Shown one piece after another: positions 37,401 to 46,378 of a DNA stretch of 64,000 nt (position 1 is the stretch's first letter; each line of letters starts with the position of its first letter). The notes beneath the pieces are model-generated. The model was not told the DNA's origin, made no database searches, and saw only the letters and a list, made by a program, of their open reading frames with translations. A program made the position numbers and the translations under genes. Source of the stretch: Chersky-267 sp963744115 (GTDB lineage: Bacteria > Chloroflexota > Limnocylindria > Limnocylindrales > CSP1-4); assembly GCA_963744115.1 (NCBI GenBank), contig CAVUSI010000003.1, forward strand, positions 372,001 to 436,000, written 5' to 3'.

Positions 37401-38393
37401 TCATCGAGCCAGCCACCCGAGCGCCTGCGCCCGGATGAGCGCCGGACTCGAGCGTCCCCCGACATTGATCCGTCGTAATCGATGTCGATCCGCGTGGCGA
37501 AGGTCGTTCACCCCTCGGATCGTCGTGAATGCGGCCCGGATCCCGAGCGCCGCGACCCGCTCGACCACCCCATCGGAGTGGCTCCCGCTGGGATACGCGA
37601 ACGCCGGGGGCGCCGAGCCGATCTCCCGCACGAGGTCGGCCCGGGAGCCGTCGATCTCCGCATCGAGATCGCCCGGGTCCACCCGCTCGAGCAGGGGATG
37701 GACGCGCGAATGCGGGGCCAGGGTGACGCCCTCGGCCGCCAGGCGTCGCAGATCCTCCCAGCCCAGGACGGACGACTCGCCCGGCCCGCCGCCCAGCTGA
37801 CCCACGAGGTCGTCCACCAGGACCATCGCCTCCCGGTGCGGCAGCGCCTTGACCTGGCCACGAAGCGAGCGGAACGCCGCGACGCGGTCCTCGCGGGTCG
37901 TCAGCGGCAGCGGACCCTGGCTGGTCTCGAGCGGCGCGGTCCGCTCGGTCCGGAGCAGGGCCGAGTAGAGCCGATCCCACCAGAACGCGACCGGGCGGTC
38001 GGGGAAGGCCGTCGGGACGAACAGGACGGCCGGGATCGCCTGGACCCGGAGGATCGGCCAGGCGTTCTCGGCGAAGTCGCGGTACGCGTCGTCGAAGGTC
38101 AGCAGGATCGACCTTGCCGGCACCGGGGCTCCGCCCTCCAGCCGATCCATCACCGTCGCCAGCGAGACGAACGAGAAGCGTCGCCCGAGCGCCTCGATCT
38201 GCTCGCCGAACGCCGCCGGCGTCGCGCTGATCAGGCCCGGGTGATGGTCGTCGTCCGGCTCGGCGACCCGGTGGTAGGTGAGGACCGGGAGGATGTCCGG
38301 ACGATCCCTGTCGATGGCCTCGAGGGCGCGCACGACGCCGCCGAATACCGGGGTGGCCGCGACAGCGGCAGCTGCGGCTCGGGGTCCGCCCAT
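37401..38393 (-). CDS. Polysaccharide deacetylase family protein
   Basis: NodB-homology protein of 330 residues. LPVLTYHRVAEPDDDHH is followed by the metal-site motif LLTFDDAYRDF (the TFDD of the family) and APHSRVHPLLERVD, which corresponds to the second metal motif (H-S-x2-H). It would remove N- or O-acetyl groups from the polymer. One base separates it from the upstream ATP-grasp gene. No signal peptide is evident, so it may act inside the cell or be exported otherwise. Confidence 0.87.
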   Translation of the reverse strand: MGGPRAAAAAVAATPVFGGVVRALEAIDRDRPDILPVLTYHRVAEPDDDHHPGLISATPAAFGEQIEALGRRFSFVSLATVMDRLEGGAPVPARSILLTFDDAYRDFAENAWPILRVQAIPAVLFVPTAFPDRPVAFWWDRLYSALLRTERTAPLETSQGPLPLTTREDRVAAFRSLRGQVKALPHREAMVLVDDLVGQLGGGPGESSVLGWEDLRRLAAEGVTLAPHSRVHPLLERVDPGDLDAEIDGSRADLVREIGSAPPAFAYPSGSHSDGVVERVAALGIRAAFTTIRGVNDLRHADRHRLRRINVGGRSSPALIRAQALGWLAR

Positions 38394-38394
38394 G

Positions 38395-39669
38395 TCAGGC
38401 CTTCCCTCGCGCCGCGTCAGTCGCGGTCGGACGAGACGGGCGACTCGGCCGGATGCGGCGACCGATGCGGCGCGCGATCCGCCAGGCGTCGAGCACGAAC
38501 GGCAGCGGGTCACGCCACGAGCCGACCGCCTCGACCCGAGGTCCGCGGACCGAGCGCCACCAGGCCAGCGGTGACAGCTGGCCGTGACGCACCGCGACGA
38601 GCGACGACTGCAGGTCGCGCCGCCAGTAGATCCACTTGACGCCCTCGTACCGCTGCGTTCGCGCCTCGGGGAGCGGTTCCTCGAACGCGTCGCGATAGGC
38701 GGTCATCAGCAACTCGACGCCGGCCCGTTCGGCGGTCGCCGAGCGGCCCGTGGGCCGACCGATGTTGGGCTCGATGATGTAGTGAGCGCCGGTCCGGGCG
38801 TCGCGCTTCATCTCGAGGTACCCGAGACCCTGGTAGTCGAGGCTCCGGAAGAACCGGATCGACTCCTCGAGGACCGCATCGTTGCGCGCCTCCACCCCGA
38901 GGCAGCCCGTGCCGGTCTCGATCGGCCACTGCCGGAGCTTCCGGGTGATGAACGTGACCTGCGGCTGCGACGCCCGATCGAAGTACAGGTTCGAGGTGTA
39001 CAGGTCGGTCTCGGACCCGTCGACCCAGGTCTGGGCGATGAGCGCGTCCGTCCAGCCGGCGCACCGGTCGTACGTCTCGAGCAGCCCGGCGGCGTCGTCG
39101 ACCCGGAACACCTTGGCCTTCGTGGCTGCCTGCCAGCGGGCCGTCTTGAGACCGGGCTTCACGACCACGGGATAGGCCAGGGTCGACGCCGCGGCCTCGG
39201 CATCGGCCCGCGAGCGGAGGACCCGGGTGGGTGGGATCGCCAGCCCGTTGGCCTGGGCGAGCTCGGTGAACCCGATCTTGTCGACCAGCCGTTCGACCAG
39301 GTCGTGCGCCGGGAGCACGAACCGGAACCACGGGGACAGCCGCTCACGGGCGGCCGAGATCGACAGGACCGAGGTGTCGGAGCAGGGGAGCAGGAACGCC
39401 GGTCCACCCCGGGCCGGGTCGCCGACCTGCGGCCCGATCCGCTCGAGCGTCGCGATGAGCGGTTCGCCCGCCGTCGGGCTGGCGACGACCCGTCGAACGG
39501 CGCGGGTCCGCGCGCAGTAGTGGCGCGGGTCGGCGGCGACGCCCGTCACGGCGACCCCGCGAGCCGCCAGGATCCGGGCGGTCTGGAGCCCGGTGATGCA
39601 GTCGAGCGCGACGACGACGGCGGGGTGCCGCGCCGGGGACGGGACGGACGTCACGGCGTGCCCACCCAT
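38395..39669 (-). CDS. ATP-grasp family ligase
   Basis: The 424-residue protein has a Rossmann-like N-terminus (VVVALDCITGLQTARILAAR) and an ATP-grasp core: KIGFTELAQANGLAIPPT, YPVVVKPGLKTARWQ, GLGYLEMKRDARTGAHYIIEPN with the metal-ligating Glu/Asn, and GRPTGRS. Such enzymes join a carboxylate to an amine through an acyl phosphate. In a polysaccharide operon it may attach an amino acid to a sugar acid, but the substrate is not readable. It lies two bases downstream of the TMP-kinase-like gene and one base upstream of the deacetylase gene. Confidence 0.85.
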   Translation of the reverse strand: MGGHAVTSVPSPARHPAVVVALDCITGLQTARILAARGVAVTGVAADPRHYCARTRAVRRVVASPTAGEPLIATLERIGPQVGDPARGGPAFLLPCSDTSVLSISAARERLSPWFRFVLPAHDLVERLVDKIGFTELAQANGLAIPPTRVLRSRADAEAAASTLAYPVVVKPGLKTARWQAATKAKVFRVDDAAGLLETYDRCAGWTDALIAQTWVDGSETDLYTSNLYFDRASQPQVTFITRKLRQWPIETGTGCLGVEARNDAVLEESIRFFRSLDYQGLGYLEMKRDARTGAHYIIEPNIGRPTGRSATAERAGVELLMTAYRDAFEEPLPEARTQRYEGVKWIYWRRDLQSSLVAVRHGQLSPLAWWRSVRGPRVEAVGSWRDPLPFVLDAWRIARRIGRRIRPSRPSRPTATDAARGKA

Positions 39670-39671
39670 CC

Positions 39672-40406
39672 TCAGGCCCGATCGTCCGGGAGGGCGGCCA
39701 TCGTCTCGACCGGCGCACCTCGAACGAACTCGGCGATCCGGTCGCGCACGTCGGCGACGACCGCCTCGGTCGGCTGGCGAGCGTCGACGACCACGAACCG
39801 GCGGAAGAGGTCGGCCTGGGCGAGGTACTCCTGCCGCCGCTGCTCGAGCGACTCGACGGTCCCCTCACCCTTCCGGGCGAAGAACACCTCGGCCGGGGCA
39901 TCGAGCATGATCACGAGGTCGGGCTTCGGGTAGAGCCGTCGCAGGTTGGTCCCGTGGACCCGGCTCGCCAGCGAGCGGCCCGGCCCGCGATCGACGACGT
40001 CGTAGGCGTAGTAGTCGCAGAAGAAGTGGCGGTCGAAGACGACCACCTGCCCCCGACGCTCGTGGTAGGTCGCGATCCCCAGGCGGAACCACTCCTCGGC
40101 CAGCCAGTTCGCCATGCGCAGCCCGGCCCGAAGGCTGCGGAGCGGACCTCGTCGCCGACGGACGGTGGCCGCCGACCCCGCGTCCACGGCGGGCGGCTCG
40201 GCGGTCTGCGGCGTCATCTCGCCCGACCCGCCGCGGGATCGCTTGACGGCGAGCGCGAGCCGCGTCGTCGGCAGCATCGTCGAGCCCGATTCGAGGTTCA
40301 CGCCCATGTAGATGTAGTAGGACGGGAACGGCAGCGTGGCCACGACGCGCCTCGCGACGGTCGACTTTCCGGCGCCATCTGGCCCGACGAGGGCGACGGT
40401 CACCAT
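39672..40406 (-). CDS. Thymidylate-kinase-like P-loop protein
   Basis: The 244-residue product has P-loop VGPDGAGKSTVARRVV, the DR(H) motif VVFDRHFFCDYYAYD and the LID-like PAEVFFARKGEGTVESLEQRR, the order found in TMP kinases. Residues about 60-95 are an insertion rich in Ser, Glu and Pro not found in housekeeping Tmk. Its place in the exopolysaccharide operon suggests phosphorylation of another substrate, such as a sugar or lipid nucleotide. A candidate operator and promoter lie just upstream (40514-40538). Confidence 0.8.
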   Translation of the reverse strand: MVTVALVGPDGAGKSTVARRVVATLPFPSYYIYMGVNLESGSTMLPTTRLALAVKRSRGGSGEMTPQTAEPPAVDAGSAATVRRRRGPLRSLRAGLRMANWLAEEWFRLGIATYHERRGQVVVFDRHFFCDYYAYDVVDRGPGRSLASRVHGTNLRRLYPKPDLVIMLDAPAEVFFARKGEGTVESLEQRRQEYLAQADLFRRFVVVDARQPTEAVVADVRDRIAEFVRGAPVETMAALPDDRA

Positions 40407-40513
40407 CGGCGCCTTCCTTCCGGACGGCCGATGGCCGACGTACCCGGGACGCAGAGCAACGGTTCCCCCTGACCCCGCGCCGGTTGGACTGGGACGTACG
40501 ACGCGGAGCGCAT

Positions 40514-40519
40514 AGTGTA
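40514..40519 (-). promoter_or_regulatory. -10-like box upstream of the kinase/ATP-grasp/deacetylase genes
   Basis: On the minus strand this reads TACACT, about 110 bases before the start codon at 40406. The adjacent palindrome at 40523-40538 would lie between its -10 and -35 regions. No strong -35 is seen. Confidence 0.35.
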
Positions 40520-40522
40520 GGG

Positions 40523-40538
40523 ATTCAGCCGGCTGAAT
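40523..40538. promoter_or_regulatory. Perfect 16-base palindrome (candidate operator)
   Basis: ATTCAGCCGGCTGAAT is a perfect dyad in the 202-base gap between the HPr-kinase-like and TMP-kinase-like genes, directly upstream of a minus-strand TACACT box. A dimeric repressor bound here would block that internal promoter. Alternatively it could be a short RNA hairpin, though there is no loop. Confidence 0.5.
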
Positions 40539-40608
40539 GGGACATTCGGCGGGTCCGGCATGGCCCGTTCGGCGACTTCCCGGTGCGCTTCGGCAACGAG
40601 ACGAGGCG

Positions 40609-41736
40609 TCAGCCCAGGTGGGGTTCGAGCCCCTCGGCGATCGCCGCGAGGTCGGGCGGGTAGGGGTGGCGGAGCGACAGCGACGGGCGTCCGGCGAGCG
40701 CCCGATCGAGCCGCGCGCCGAGGGTCGCCTCGAGGCCGTCCAGGACGGGGTTCGGGCGATCGGGGAACGCGTAGCGCCACTTGAGGTAGGCGGTCCACAG
40801 ATCGAGCCACTCGTGGCGGATCGAGTGGACCATCCGACGGGCCACCTCCGCGCCGGCGATCGGTTCGACGAGCACGCCCTCGACGTCCGCGCTCTCCACG
40901 AAGACGACCTGGTCGAGGCTCGCGCCGTCGGCCTCGATCCGTCCGTCGAATAGCTGGGCCGGTGGGATCTGGACGTCGAGCTGGCGGTCGACGTAGGGGC
41001 GCGCCCGGCGGAGCGTCCGGCCACCGGCGGTCGACCGGACGAACGGCGCGTCGGCGGCGCCTCGGACGACCTCGCTGAGCGCCCTCGTCGACACGAGGCG
41101 AGCCCGCTGCGACCGCGAGATCCGGGCACGGAACTCGGGCATCTGGCGGAGCTGCCAGTCCCACAGGCGGATCGGCTCGGGCAGGCCGACCATCCGCCCG
41201 TCGTCGGTCAGGTAGATCCATTCGTCGCCGACGTAGGTCGCCCCGCGTGCGGCGAAGGCGAGCAGCGTCTCGGTCTTGCCGCCCTTCGCCCAGCCGGTCG
41301 CCAGGACGCCCCGGCCGTGATGGGTGAACGCCGAGGCGTGGATCGGCAGCAGCCCCCGCTCGAGCGCCGTCACGTTGACGATCGGGACCAGGAGCGGGAT
41401 CGGTCCGACCCCGTGCTCCGCGACGATCCGGCACCGGCCGCCGACGAGGTCGAGCGGGATGGCGACCCGGACCGGCGCCTTGAACCGACCCCGGAGGATG
41501 ACGAACGACGAGCCGTCGAACCCTGCATCGTCCAGGCTGATCGCCCGAAGCGGTCCGTCGGGCGGGATCCGATCGACGTACTCGATCTCGATGTCCGGCT
41601 CGCGCTCGAGCGGCCGCTCGATGGGGCCCAGCTGGCGACGGACCGCCTTCGTCTCGGCGGTCGTCGCGCCGATCAGTCGGATTCCCACGGCGCCGTGCAG
41701 GTCGAAGTCCGTCGGCCGGACGCCGGGCTCGGTCAT
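40609..41736 (-). CDS. HPr-kinase-like P-loop protein
   Basis: The 375-residue protein resembles the HPr serine kinase C-domain family. The nucleotide loop ATGWAKGGKTETLL follows GLLPIHASAFTHHGRGVL, and ATYVGDEWIYL corresponds to the acidic motif after the loop. The N-terminal 110 residues (beta-rich; IEIEYVDRIP) and the C-terminal 150 residues have no recognised domain. HprK-related proteins of unknown function occur in capsule and peptide-modification clusters; the substrate here is unknown. It is ten bases from the small membrane protein gene and is probably co-transcribed with it. Confidence 0.75.
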   Translation of the reverse strand: MTEPGVRPTDFDLHGAVGIRLIGATTAETKAVRRQLGPIERPLEREPDIEIEYVDRIPPDGPLRAISLDDAGFDGSSFVILRGRFKAPVRVAIPLDLVGGRCRIVAEHGVGPIPLLVPIVNVTALERGLLPIHASAFTHHGRGVLATGWAKGGKTETLLAFAARGATYVGDEWIYLTDDGRMVGLPEPIRLWDWQLRQMPEFRARISRSQRARLVSTRALSEVVRGAADAPFVRSTAGGRTLRRARPYVDRQLDVQIPPAQLFDGRIEADGASLDQVVFVESADVEGVLVEPIAGAEVARRMVHSIRHEWLDLWTAYLKWRYAFPDRPNPVLDGLEATLGARLDRALAGRPSLSLRHPYPPDLAAIAEGLEPHLG

Positions 41737-41746
41737 CGGCGGACCG

Positions 41747-42013
41747 CTATCGGGCGCGAAGCTGGAGCAGGACGAGCATCCCGATGGCGAACGAGCCGAT
41801 CCCCAGGATGATCGGCAACAGGGCGGATTCCATCGAGTCCGGGATCAGGTCCGTCTGCCAGACGCCGATGATGAATGCACCCGAGATCCCGGGGATCACC
41901 CCGAGCATCATCCGTCGGAGCACCGAGCCGGCGCCCCACGTCCAACGGGACACGACCAGCGCCAGCGCGCCGAGCATGCCCGCGATCCCGGAGAACAGGA
42001 AGACCTGCTGCAC
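41747..42013 (-). CDS. Small three-helix membrane protein
   Basis: From GTG 42013 the product has 88 residues, nearly all in three hydrophobic segments (about 3-20, 34-52 and 63-84) separated by short charged turns (SRWTWGAGSVLRR, DLIPDSMES). A minus-strand TATAGT ends six bases before the GTG (42020-42025), and no ribosome-binding site is visible, so the transcript is probably leaderless. It heads the minus-strand exopolysaccharide genes. Function unknown. Confidence 0.65.
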   Translation of the reverse strand: MQQVFLFSGIAGMLGALALVVSRWTWGAGSVLRRMMLGVIPGISGAFIIGVWQTDLIPDSMESALLPIILGIGSFAIGMLVLLQLRAR

Positions 42014-42019
42014 GGCGCC

Positions 42020-42025
42020 ACTATA
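42020..42025 (-). promoter_or_regulatory. -10 box of a probably leaderless minus-strand transcript
   Basis: TATAGT on the minus strand, six bases before GTG 42013. It would start transcription at or next to the initiation codon of the first gene of the minus-strand exopolysaccharide operon. Confidence 0.4.
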
Positions 42026-42078
42026 GGGGTCGGTCCGGGCCACGGTCCATCTCAGTCCGGCTTGCGGTGGAGCGGTCG

Positions 42079-42084
42079 TATACT
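42079..42084 (+). promoter_or_regulatory. -10 box upstream of the second propeller gene
   Basis: TATACT lies 58 bases before ATG 42143, divergent from the minus-strand operon. The -35 region is weak. Confidence 0.35.
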
Positions 42085-42142
42085 CGCCGCCGCCAGCCGC
42101 CCGTCCCGAGTCGCGGGCACGGGGGCACGGAGATCGGAGCGC

Positions 42143-44086
42143 ATGTCGAACCGGATCAAGCTCCTCGGCCTCGCCGCGATCGCCGTGCTCACGGCCGTCA
42201 TCGTCTGGACCGCGACGAACGAGCCGTTCGGGCGGACGAGCCCAGACCAGAGCCCGTCGGCGTCGCTCGCCCAGCCCTCGCCGTCGGCCACCCTGCCGCC
42301 GGAGGCTGCCGTCGTCAGCTATCCGGGGCAGGTCCTCGGTGCCGGCGCGCCGCCCGAGCCGACCGGCGACAAGGCGCAATCCAAGCTGTGGGTCGCCGGG
42401 GGATCGTGGTGGGCGGTGATGCTCGAGCCGATCACGAAGGCCTACCACATCTACGAGCTGGTCAGCGCCGGTGCGGCGTGGCGGGATACCGGCACGGTCG
42501 TGGACGACCGGCCGCTCGCCCAGCCGGATTGCCTGTGGGACGGCACCCACCTGTACATCGCCAGCGGCGTCCGGACCCTGTCCGCATCGGGAGCGGCGCT
42601 GCTCAGCCGATACAGCTTCGATCCGAAGATCCGGGGGTTCGCCCTCGACCCGAACTTCCCGGTGCCGATCACGTCGGCCGGCGTCGATTCATTGGTGTTG
42701 ACCAAGGACACCACCGGCAAGCTGTGGACGACCTTCGTGGCCGCCGAGGGCCAGATCATGATCAACCGGACCGAGGGCAACGACCTGTTCTGGGGCCAGC
42801 CGTTCGCGCTGCCGGTCGACCACAGCCTGGTGACCAAGGACGACGTGGCGACCGTCCTGGCGTATTCCCCCGGCCGCGTCGGCGTGATGTGGAGCAGCCG
42901 GGCGGACGGCGCGTTCTACCTGACCAGCCACGAGGACGGCGACCCGGACGATTCGTGGGGGGTCCCCGAAGTCGCCCTCGCCGGTCGCGACCTCGCCAGC
43001 GGCCAGCTCAGGGCCATCGCGGCGCCGGACGGGCGCCTGTTCGCCACGGTCAGGACGGCGGTCTCGGACGACCCGAGCTCGAATGGGCGCGCGCCGCAGG
43101 TGCTCCTGCTCACCCGGACGGTCGACGGTGCCTGGTCGAGCGTCCTGTACTCGCGGCTCCAGGACCAGCACGCCTCGCCGGCGATCGCCCTGGACCCGAC
43201 CGCGGGGATCGTCTACATCGTCGCCACGACGCCGACCCGCGGCGGAGCGATCAACTACAAGCGCGCGCTGGCCGACGCCCCGGAGTTCCCGACCGGGGTC
43301 GGGCAGCCGTTCATCAGCGACGCCACGTCGACGACGATCGGCCGCGCGACCTCGACCAAGGATCCGGTCTCGGCCGATTCCGGGCTCGTTTTCCTGGCCT
43401 ACGACCCGGTGACGTTCCGCTACTTCCACGGCGTCATGGACCTCGGCGGCGGGGTCGCGGCGGGGACCGGATCTCCGGCCGCGGTCCCGCCCAAGCCGCG
43501 GACCATCTTCATCGACGACTTCAACCCGTGGCCGGTCGGTTCGAGCCCGAACACCGGCTGGAAGCTCGGTGCCACTGACCCTGCCAAGGCGTTCACGATC
43601 GTCGGGCGGCCGACGGCGACGAACCGGAGTGCCTCGATCGCCTCGTCGACTGCCGGCCAGGAGATCCAGGCCTGCAAGTCGTTCCCGACGGGCAAGACCG
43701 ACGTGACCGTCAAGCTCCGCGTCCGCCTGGCCCGGACCGGCGCGACCGACGGGGTCATCACCAACGTGCGCGGGTCGAAGGTCGAAGCTGCCCGGGTCCT
43801 GTTCGGCCGGAGCGGGTTCTTCGCCTACTTCCGCGGTGCGACGAAGATCATCACCCTCGTGCCCGTCCGGGCCGGAGCGTGGTATCAGTCCACGGTCGTC
43901 GTCCATGTCGCCCGACGGACGTATGACTGGCAGCTCCGCAACGGTCGCGGACGGTTGATCCTCGGTGTCCGCGGGATCCCGTGGCGGCAGGTGAGCACGG
44001 CGCCGCTCGACCGGGTCTGCGTGCGGAGCCCGTCCGGCGGCCGTGGGATCGCACTTGACTGGGACGACGCCTCCGTCATCCGGTAG
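42143..44086 (+). CDS. Membrane-anchored or secreted propeller protein (second paralogue)
   Basis: The intact 647-residue product has an N-terminal helix (LLGLAAIAVLTAVIVWTA) and a Ser/Pro-rich linker, then a sialidase-like propeller with SKLWVAGGSWWAVML, CLWDGTHLYIAS, VGVMWSSRADGAFYL and TSTKDPVSADSGLVFLAYD. All of these recur in the products at 27419 and 50316. The C-terminal 200 residues (from FIDDFNPWPVG) form a beta domain like a concanavalin/laminin-type carbohydrate-binding module. It has no PKD domain. It is probably surface-exposed and may bind or process the polymer made by the neighbouring genes; enzymatic activity is not demonstrated. Confidence 0.75.
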   Translation: MSNRIKLLGLAAIAVLTAVIVWTATNEPFGRTSPDQSPSASLAQPSPSATLPPEAAVVSYPGQVLGAGAPPEPTGDKAQSKLWVAGGSWWAVMLEPITKAYHIYELVSAGAAWRDTGTVVDDRPLAQPDCLWDGTHLYIASGVRTLSASGAALLSRYSFDPKIRGFALDPNFPVPITSAGVDSLVLTKDTTGKLWTTFVAAEGQIMINRTEGNDLFWGQPFALPVDHSLVTKDDVATVLAYSPGRVGVMWSSRADGAFYLTSHEDGDPDDSWGVPEVALAGRDLASGQLRAIAAPDGRLFATVRTAVSDDPSSNGRAPQVLLLTRTVDGAWSSVLYSRLQDQHASPAIALDPTAGIVYIVATTPTRGGAINYKRALADAPEFPTGVGQPFISDATSTTIGRATSTKDPVSADSGLVFLAYDPVTFRYFHGVMDLGGGVAAGTGSPAAVPPKPRTIFIDDFNPWPVGSSPNTGWKLGATDPAKAFTIVGRPTATNRSASIASSTAGQEIQACKSFPTGKTDVTVKLRVRLARTGATDGVITNVRGSKVEAARVLFGRSGFFAYFRGATKIITLVPVRAGAWYQSTVVVHVARRTYDWQLRNGRGRLILGVRGIPWRQVSTAPLDRVCVRSPSGGRGIALDWDDASVIR

Positions 44087-44098
44087 GCTTCCGGCCAC

Positions 44099-45034
44099 AT
44101 GCGCATCCTCGTCACCGGCGTCGCCGGCTTCGTCGGGTCCCACGTCGCCGAGCGCCTGCTGGTCGACGGCCACGAGGTGGTCGGCCTCGATGGGTTCACC
44201 GACTACTACGCCCGGCCGATCAAGGAGCGGAACCTGTCCGCCGTCCTCGGTCGCCCGGGGTTCACCTTCCACGAGCTCGACCTGAGACGCGATCCGCTGG
44301 CGCCGGCGGTCGACGGCGTCGAGGCCGTGATCCACGAAGCCGCGATGCCGGGTCTCCCCAGGAGCTGGCAGGACGTCGAGGCGTACCTCGATTGCAACGT
44401 CCTCGGCGTGGCGCGGCTGCTCGAGGCCTGTCGGGACGCCGGGGTGGGTCGCTTCCTCCACGCGTCGACGTCGTCGGTCTACGGGCTGGAGGCGGTCGGC
44501 GACGAGTCGATGCCCCTCCGCCCGATCTCGCCGTACGGCGTGACGAAGCTGGCCGCCGAGCACCTCATCCTGGCCCATGTCGCCACGTTCGGGTTCCCGG
44601 CCGTCATCGTCCGCTACTTCTCGATCTTCGGCCCGCGGCAGCGCCCCGACATGGCCTACCACAAGTTCATCGAGGCGATGCTCGACGGGCGGCCGATCAC
44701 GATCTTCGGCGACGGCGAGCAGACCCGCTCGAACACGTTCATCACCGACGCCGTCGACGGCACCGTCCGCGCGCTCGAGGGCGGGCGGATCGGCGAGATC
44801 TACAACATCGGCGGCGGCGAGTCGCTGACGGTCAACGAGGCGGTCGCGACGATCGCCGAGGGCGTCGGGGTCGAGCCGGTCATCGAGCGCCGCGACGCCC
44901 AGCCCGGCGACCAGCGCCGGACCGGGGCGATCACCGCCCGGGCCGAGGCGACCTTCGGCTACCGCCCCACCGTCGGCGCTCGTGAGGGGCTGCTGGCCCA
45001 GATCGCCTGGCACCGGAGCCTGCGGACGCGCTGA
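44099..45034 (+). CDS. NAD-dependent epimerase/dehydratase (nucleotide-sugar type)
   Basis: Extended SDR enzyme of 311 residues with VTGVAGFVGSHVAERLL, STSSVYG, the catalytic SPYGVTKLAAE and RYFSIFGPRQRPDMAYHKF, typical of UDP-glucuronate or UDP-glucose 4-epimerases. UDP-glucose dehydrogenase is encoded just downstream, so conversion of UDP-glucuronate to UDP-galacturonate is a sensible guess. A TAGGCT box overlaps the preceding stop, nine bases before the ATG. The start is fixed by the N-terminal Rossmann motif. Confidence 0.88.
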   Translation: MRILVTGVAGFVGSHVAERLLVDGHEVVGLDGFTDYYARPIKERNLSAVLGRPGFTFHELDLRRDPLAPAVDGVEAVIHEAAMPGLPRSWQDVEAYLDCNVLGVARLLEACRDAGVGRFLHASTSSVYGLEAVGDESMPLRPISPYGVTKLAAEHLILAHVATFGFPAVIVRYFSIFGPRQRPDMAYHKFIEAMLDGRPITIFGDGEQTRSNTFITDAVDGTVRALEGGRIGEIYNIGGGESLTVNEAVATIAEGVGVEPVIERRDAQPGDQRRTGAITARAEATFGYRPTVGAREGLLAQIAWHRSLRTR

Positions 45035-45070
45035 GCGGGTCACGGGGCGACCCGGGTCGGCCGGAGCGGC

Positions 45071-46362
45071 TCAGACGGGTGAGACCCTCGCCAGAACGAC
45101 ATCGTCGACCCAGACCGTCTCGCCGCTCTCGCCCACGTCGATCCGCGAACGTCGCGAAGTCGCTGCCGACGAACGAACCGACCGGGAACGTCGTGACCGA
45201 CCAGGTGGTTCCGACCTGGATGACCTTGCTGCCCACGACCTGGCCCGTCTCGGCGTCGGCGACCCGGACCCGAACGGTCCGAAGGTCGGACGCGCGCAGC
45301 GCGATCGTCACCTGGTAGTTGGCACCGGCGATGATCTGGAATCCCGATTGTCGGTACGTCAGGCCGATCGCCCGATTGCTCGGGGCCTGGATGTCGATCC
45401 TCGCCGCGTACTTCGGGCTGTACGGCTCCGTCACGTCCAGCGTGGCCGTCGCGTGCGCCGCGGGGTCGGCGCTGACGAGCTCCCACGGGGATTGCGTACC
45501 GCTGTCGAACGACCCGTTCTGGATCATGTTCGGCCCGAGGGCGGGCGAGGCCCCGGGTGACCCGGACGGGCGCACCGTCGGCGCGACGGATGCCGGCGGC
45601 GGGGTGACCGGGACCGGCGTCGCGGTCGGCGGCGGCACGGCCGTCGGTGACGGCAACACGGACGGCGACGGCGCCACGGACGCGCTCGGCAGCACGCTCG
45701 GGCTGGCGAGACTCGACGGCTCGGTCGAAGGCGACGGAGACGGTTGGCTCGCTGCCGCCTCGAGTGCCACAAGTTGATTGTTGAGGTCTGGGATCAACTC
45801 GAGAGTCTTGGCGATGAGGATGGCACTCTGTTTCCAGTCAGCAAGGCTCTTGGCCGTGTAGTCATTCGGGTCCAGGCTGTTGATCGCGTCCCCTGCCTGC
45901 TTACGAAGGTTCGCATAGAGATCGATGGCGATCTGTCCCACCTCGGCCCCGCCGTGAGACGCCGCCAGGTCGCGTGCCGCCCCGTCGCCCGCATTCGTAA
46001 GTTCGCTGATGATCTGACGGTAAGCGCGAATCAGCGTCGGGGGATCGACCTGCTTGGCGTCGATCTGACTCTGGATCACGTTCGCTAGATCGGTGAGCCG
46101 TCCATTCGTGCGCAGGAGCTGCGCGATCGCTGCGGTGTCCACCCCGGGCGCGGGCGTCGCCGTCGGAACGGGGGTCGGCGTCGGAGATGGCGTCGCAACG
46201 GCCACGCCCGCCACCGGCCGACAGTCGGCTGGCAAGGAGGACCACGACGACGATCACCGCCAGGATGGCCGCCACGCCTTCCGGTGCGAGGACAGCCGCC
46301 AGGCCCCCGCCCGTCGGCCGAGGCGCCTGCTGGCCGTCGCCGGTCAGCGTCTCATCGGTCAT
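45071..46362 (-). CDS. Membrane-anchored Pro-rich protein with C-terminal carbohydrate-binding-like domain (two frameshifts)
   Basis: From ATG 46362 the cytoplasmic N-terminus leads into a helix (GVAAILAVIVVVVLLASRL). One extra base in CCC at 46207-46209 shifts the frame to ATPSPTPTPVPTATPAP, a linker. A helical segment (about 60-170; VIQSQIDAKQVDPPTLI, SLADWKQSAILIAKTLEL), a second Pro/Ser linker and a beta domain follow (MIQNGSFDSGTQSPWEL, then YRQSGFQIIAGANYQV), typical of carbohydrate-binding modules. A second extra base near 45145 precedes the final GESGETVWVDDVVLARVSPV. The total length equals 430 codons plus two bases. A surface polysaccharide-binding role is inferred. Confidence 0.65.
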
Positions 46363-46378
46363 GACGGTCGTCCGTCGG

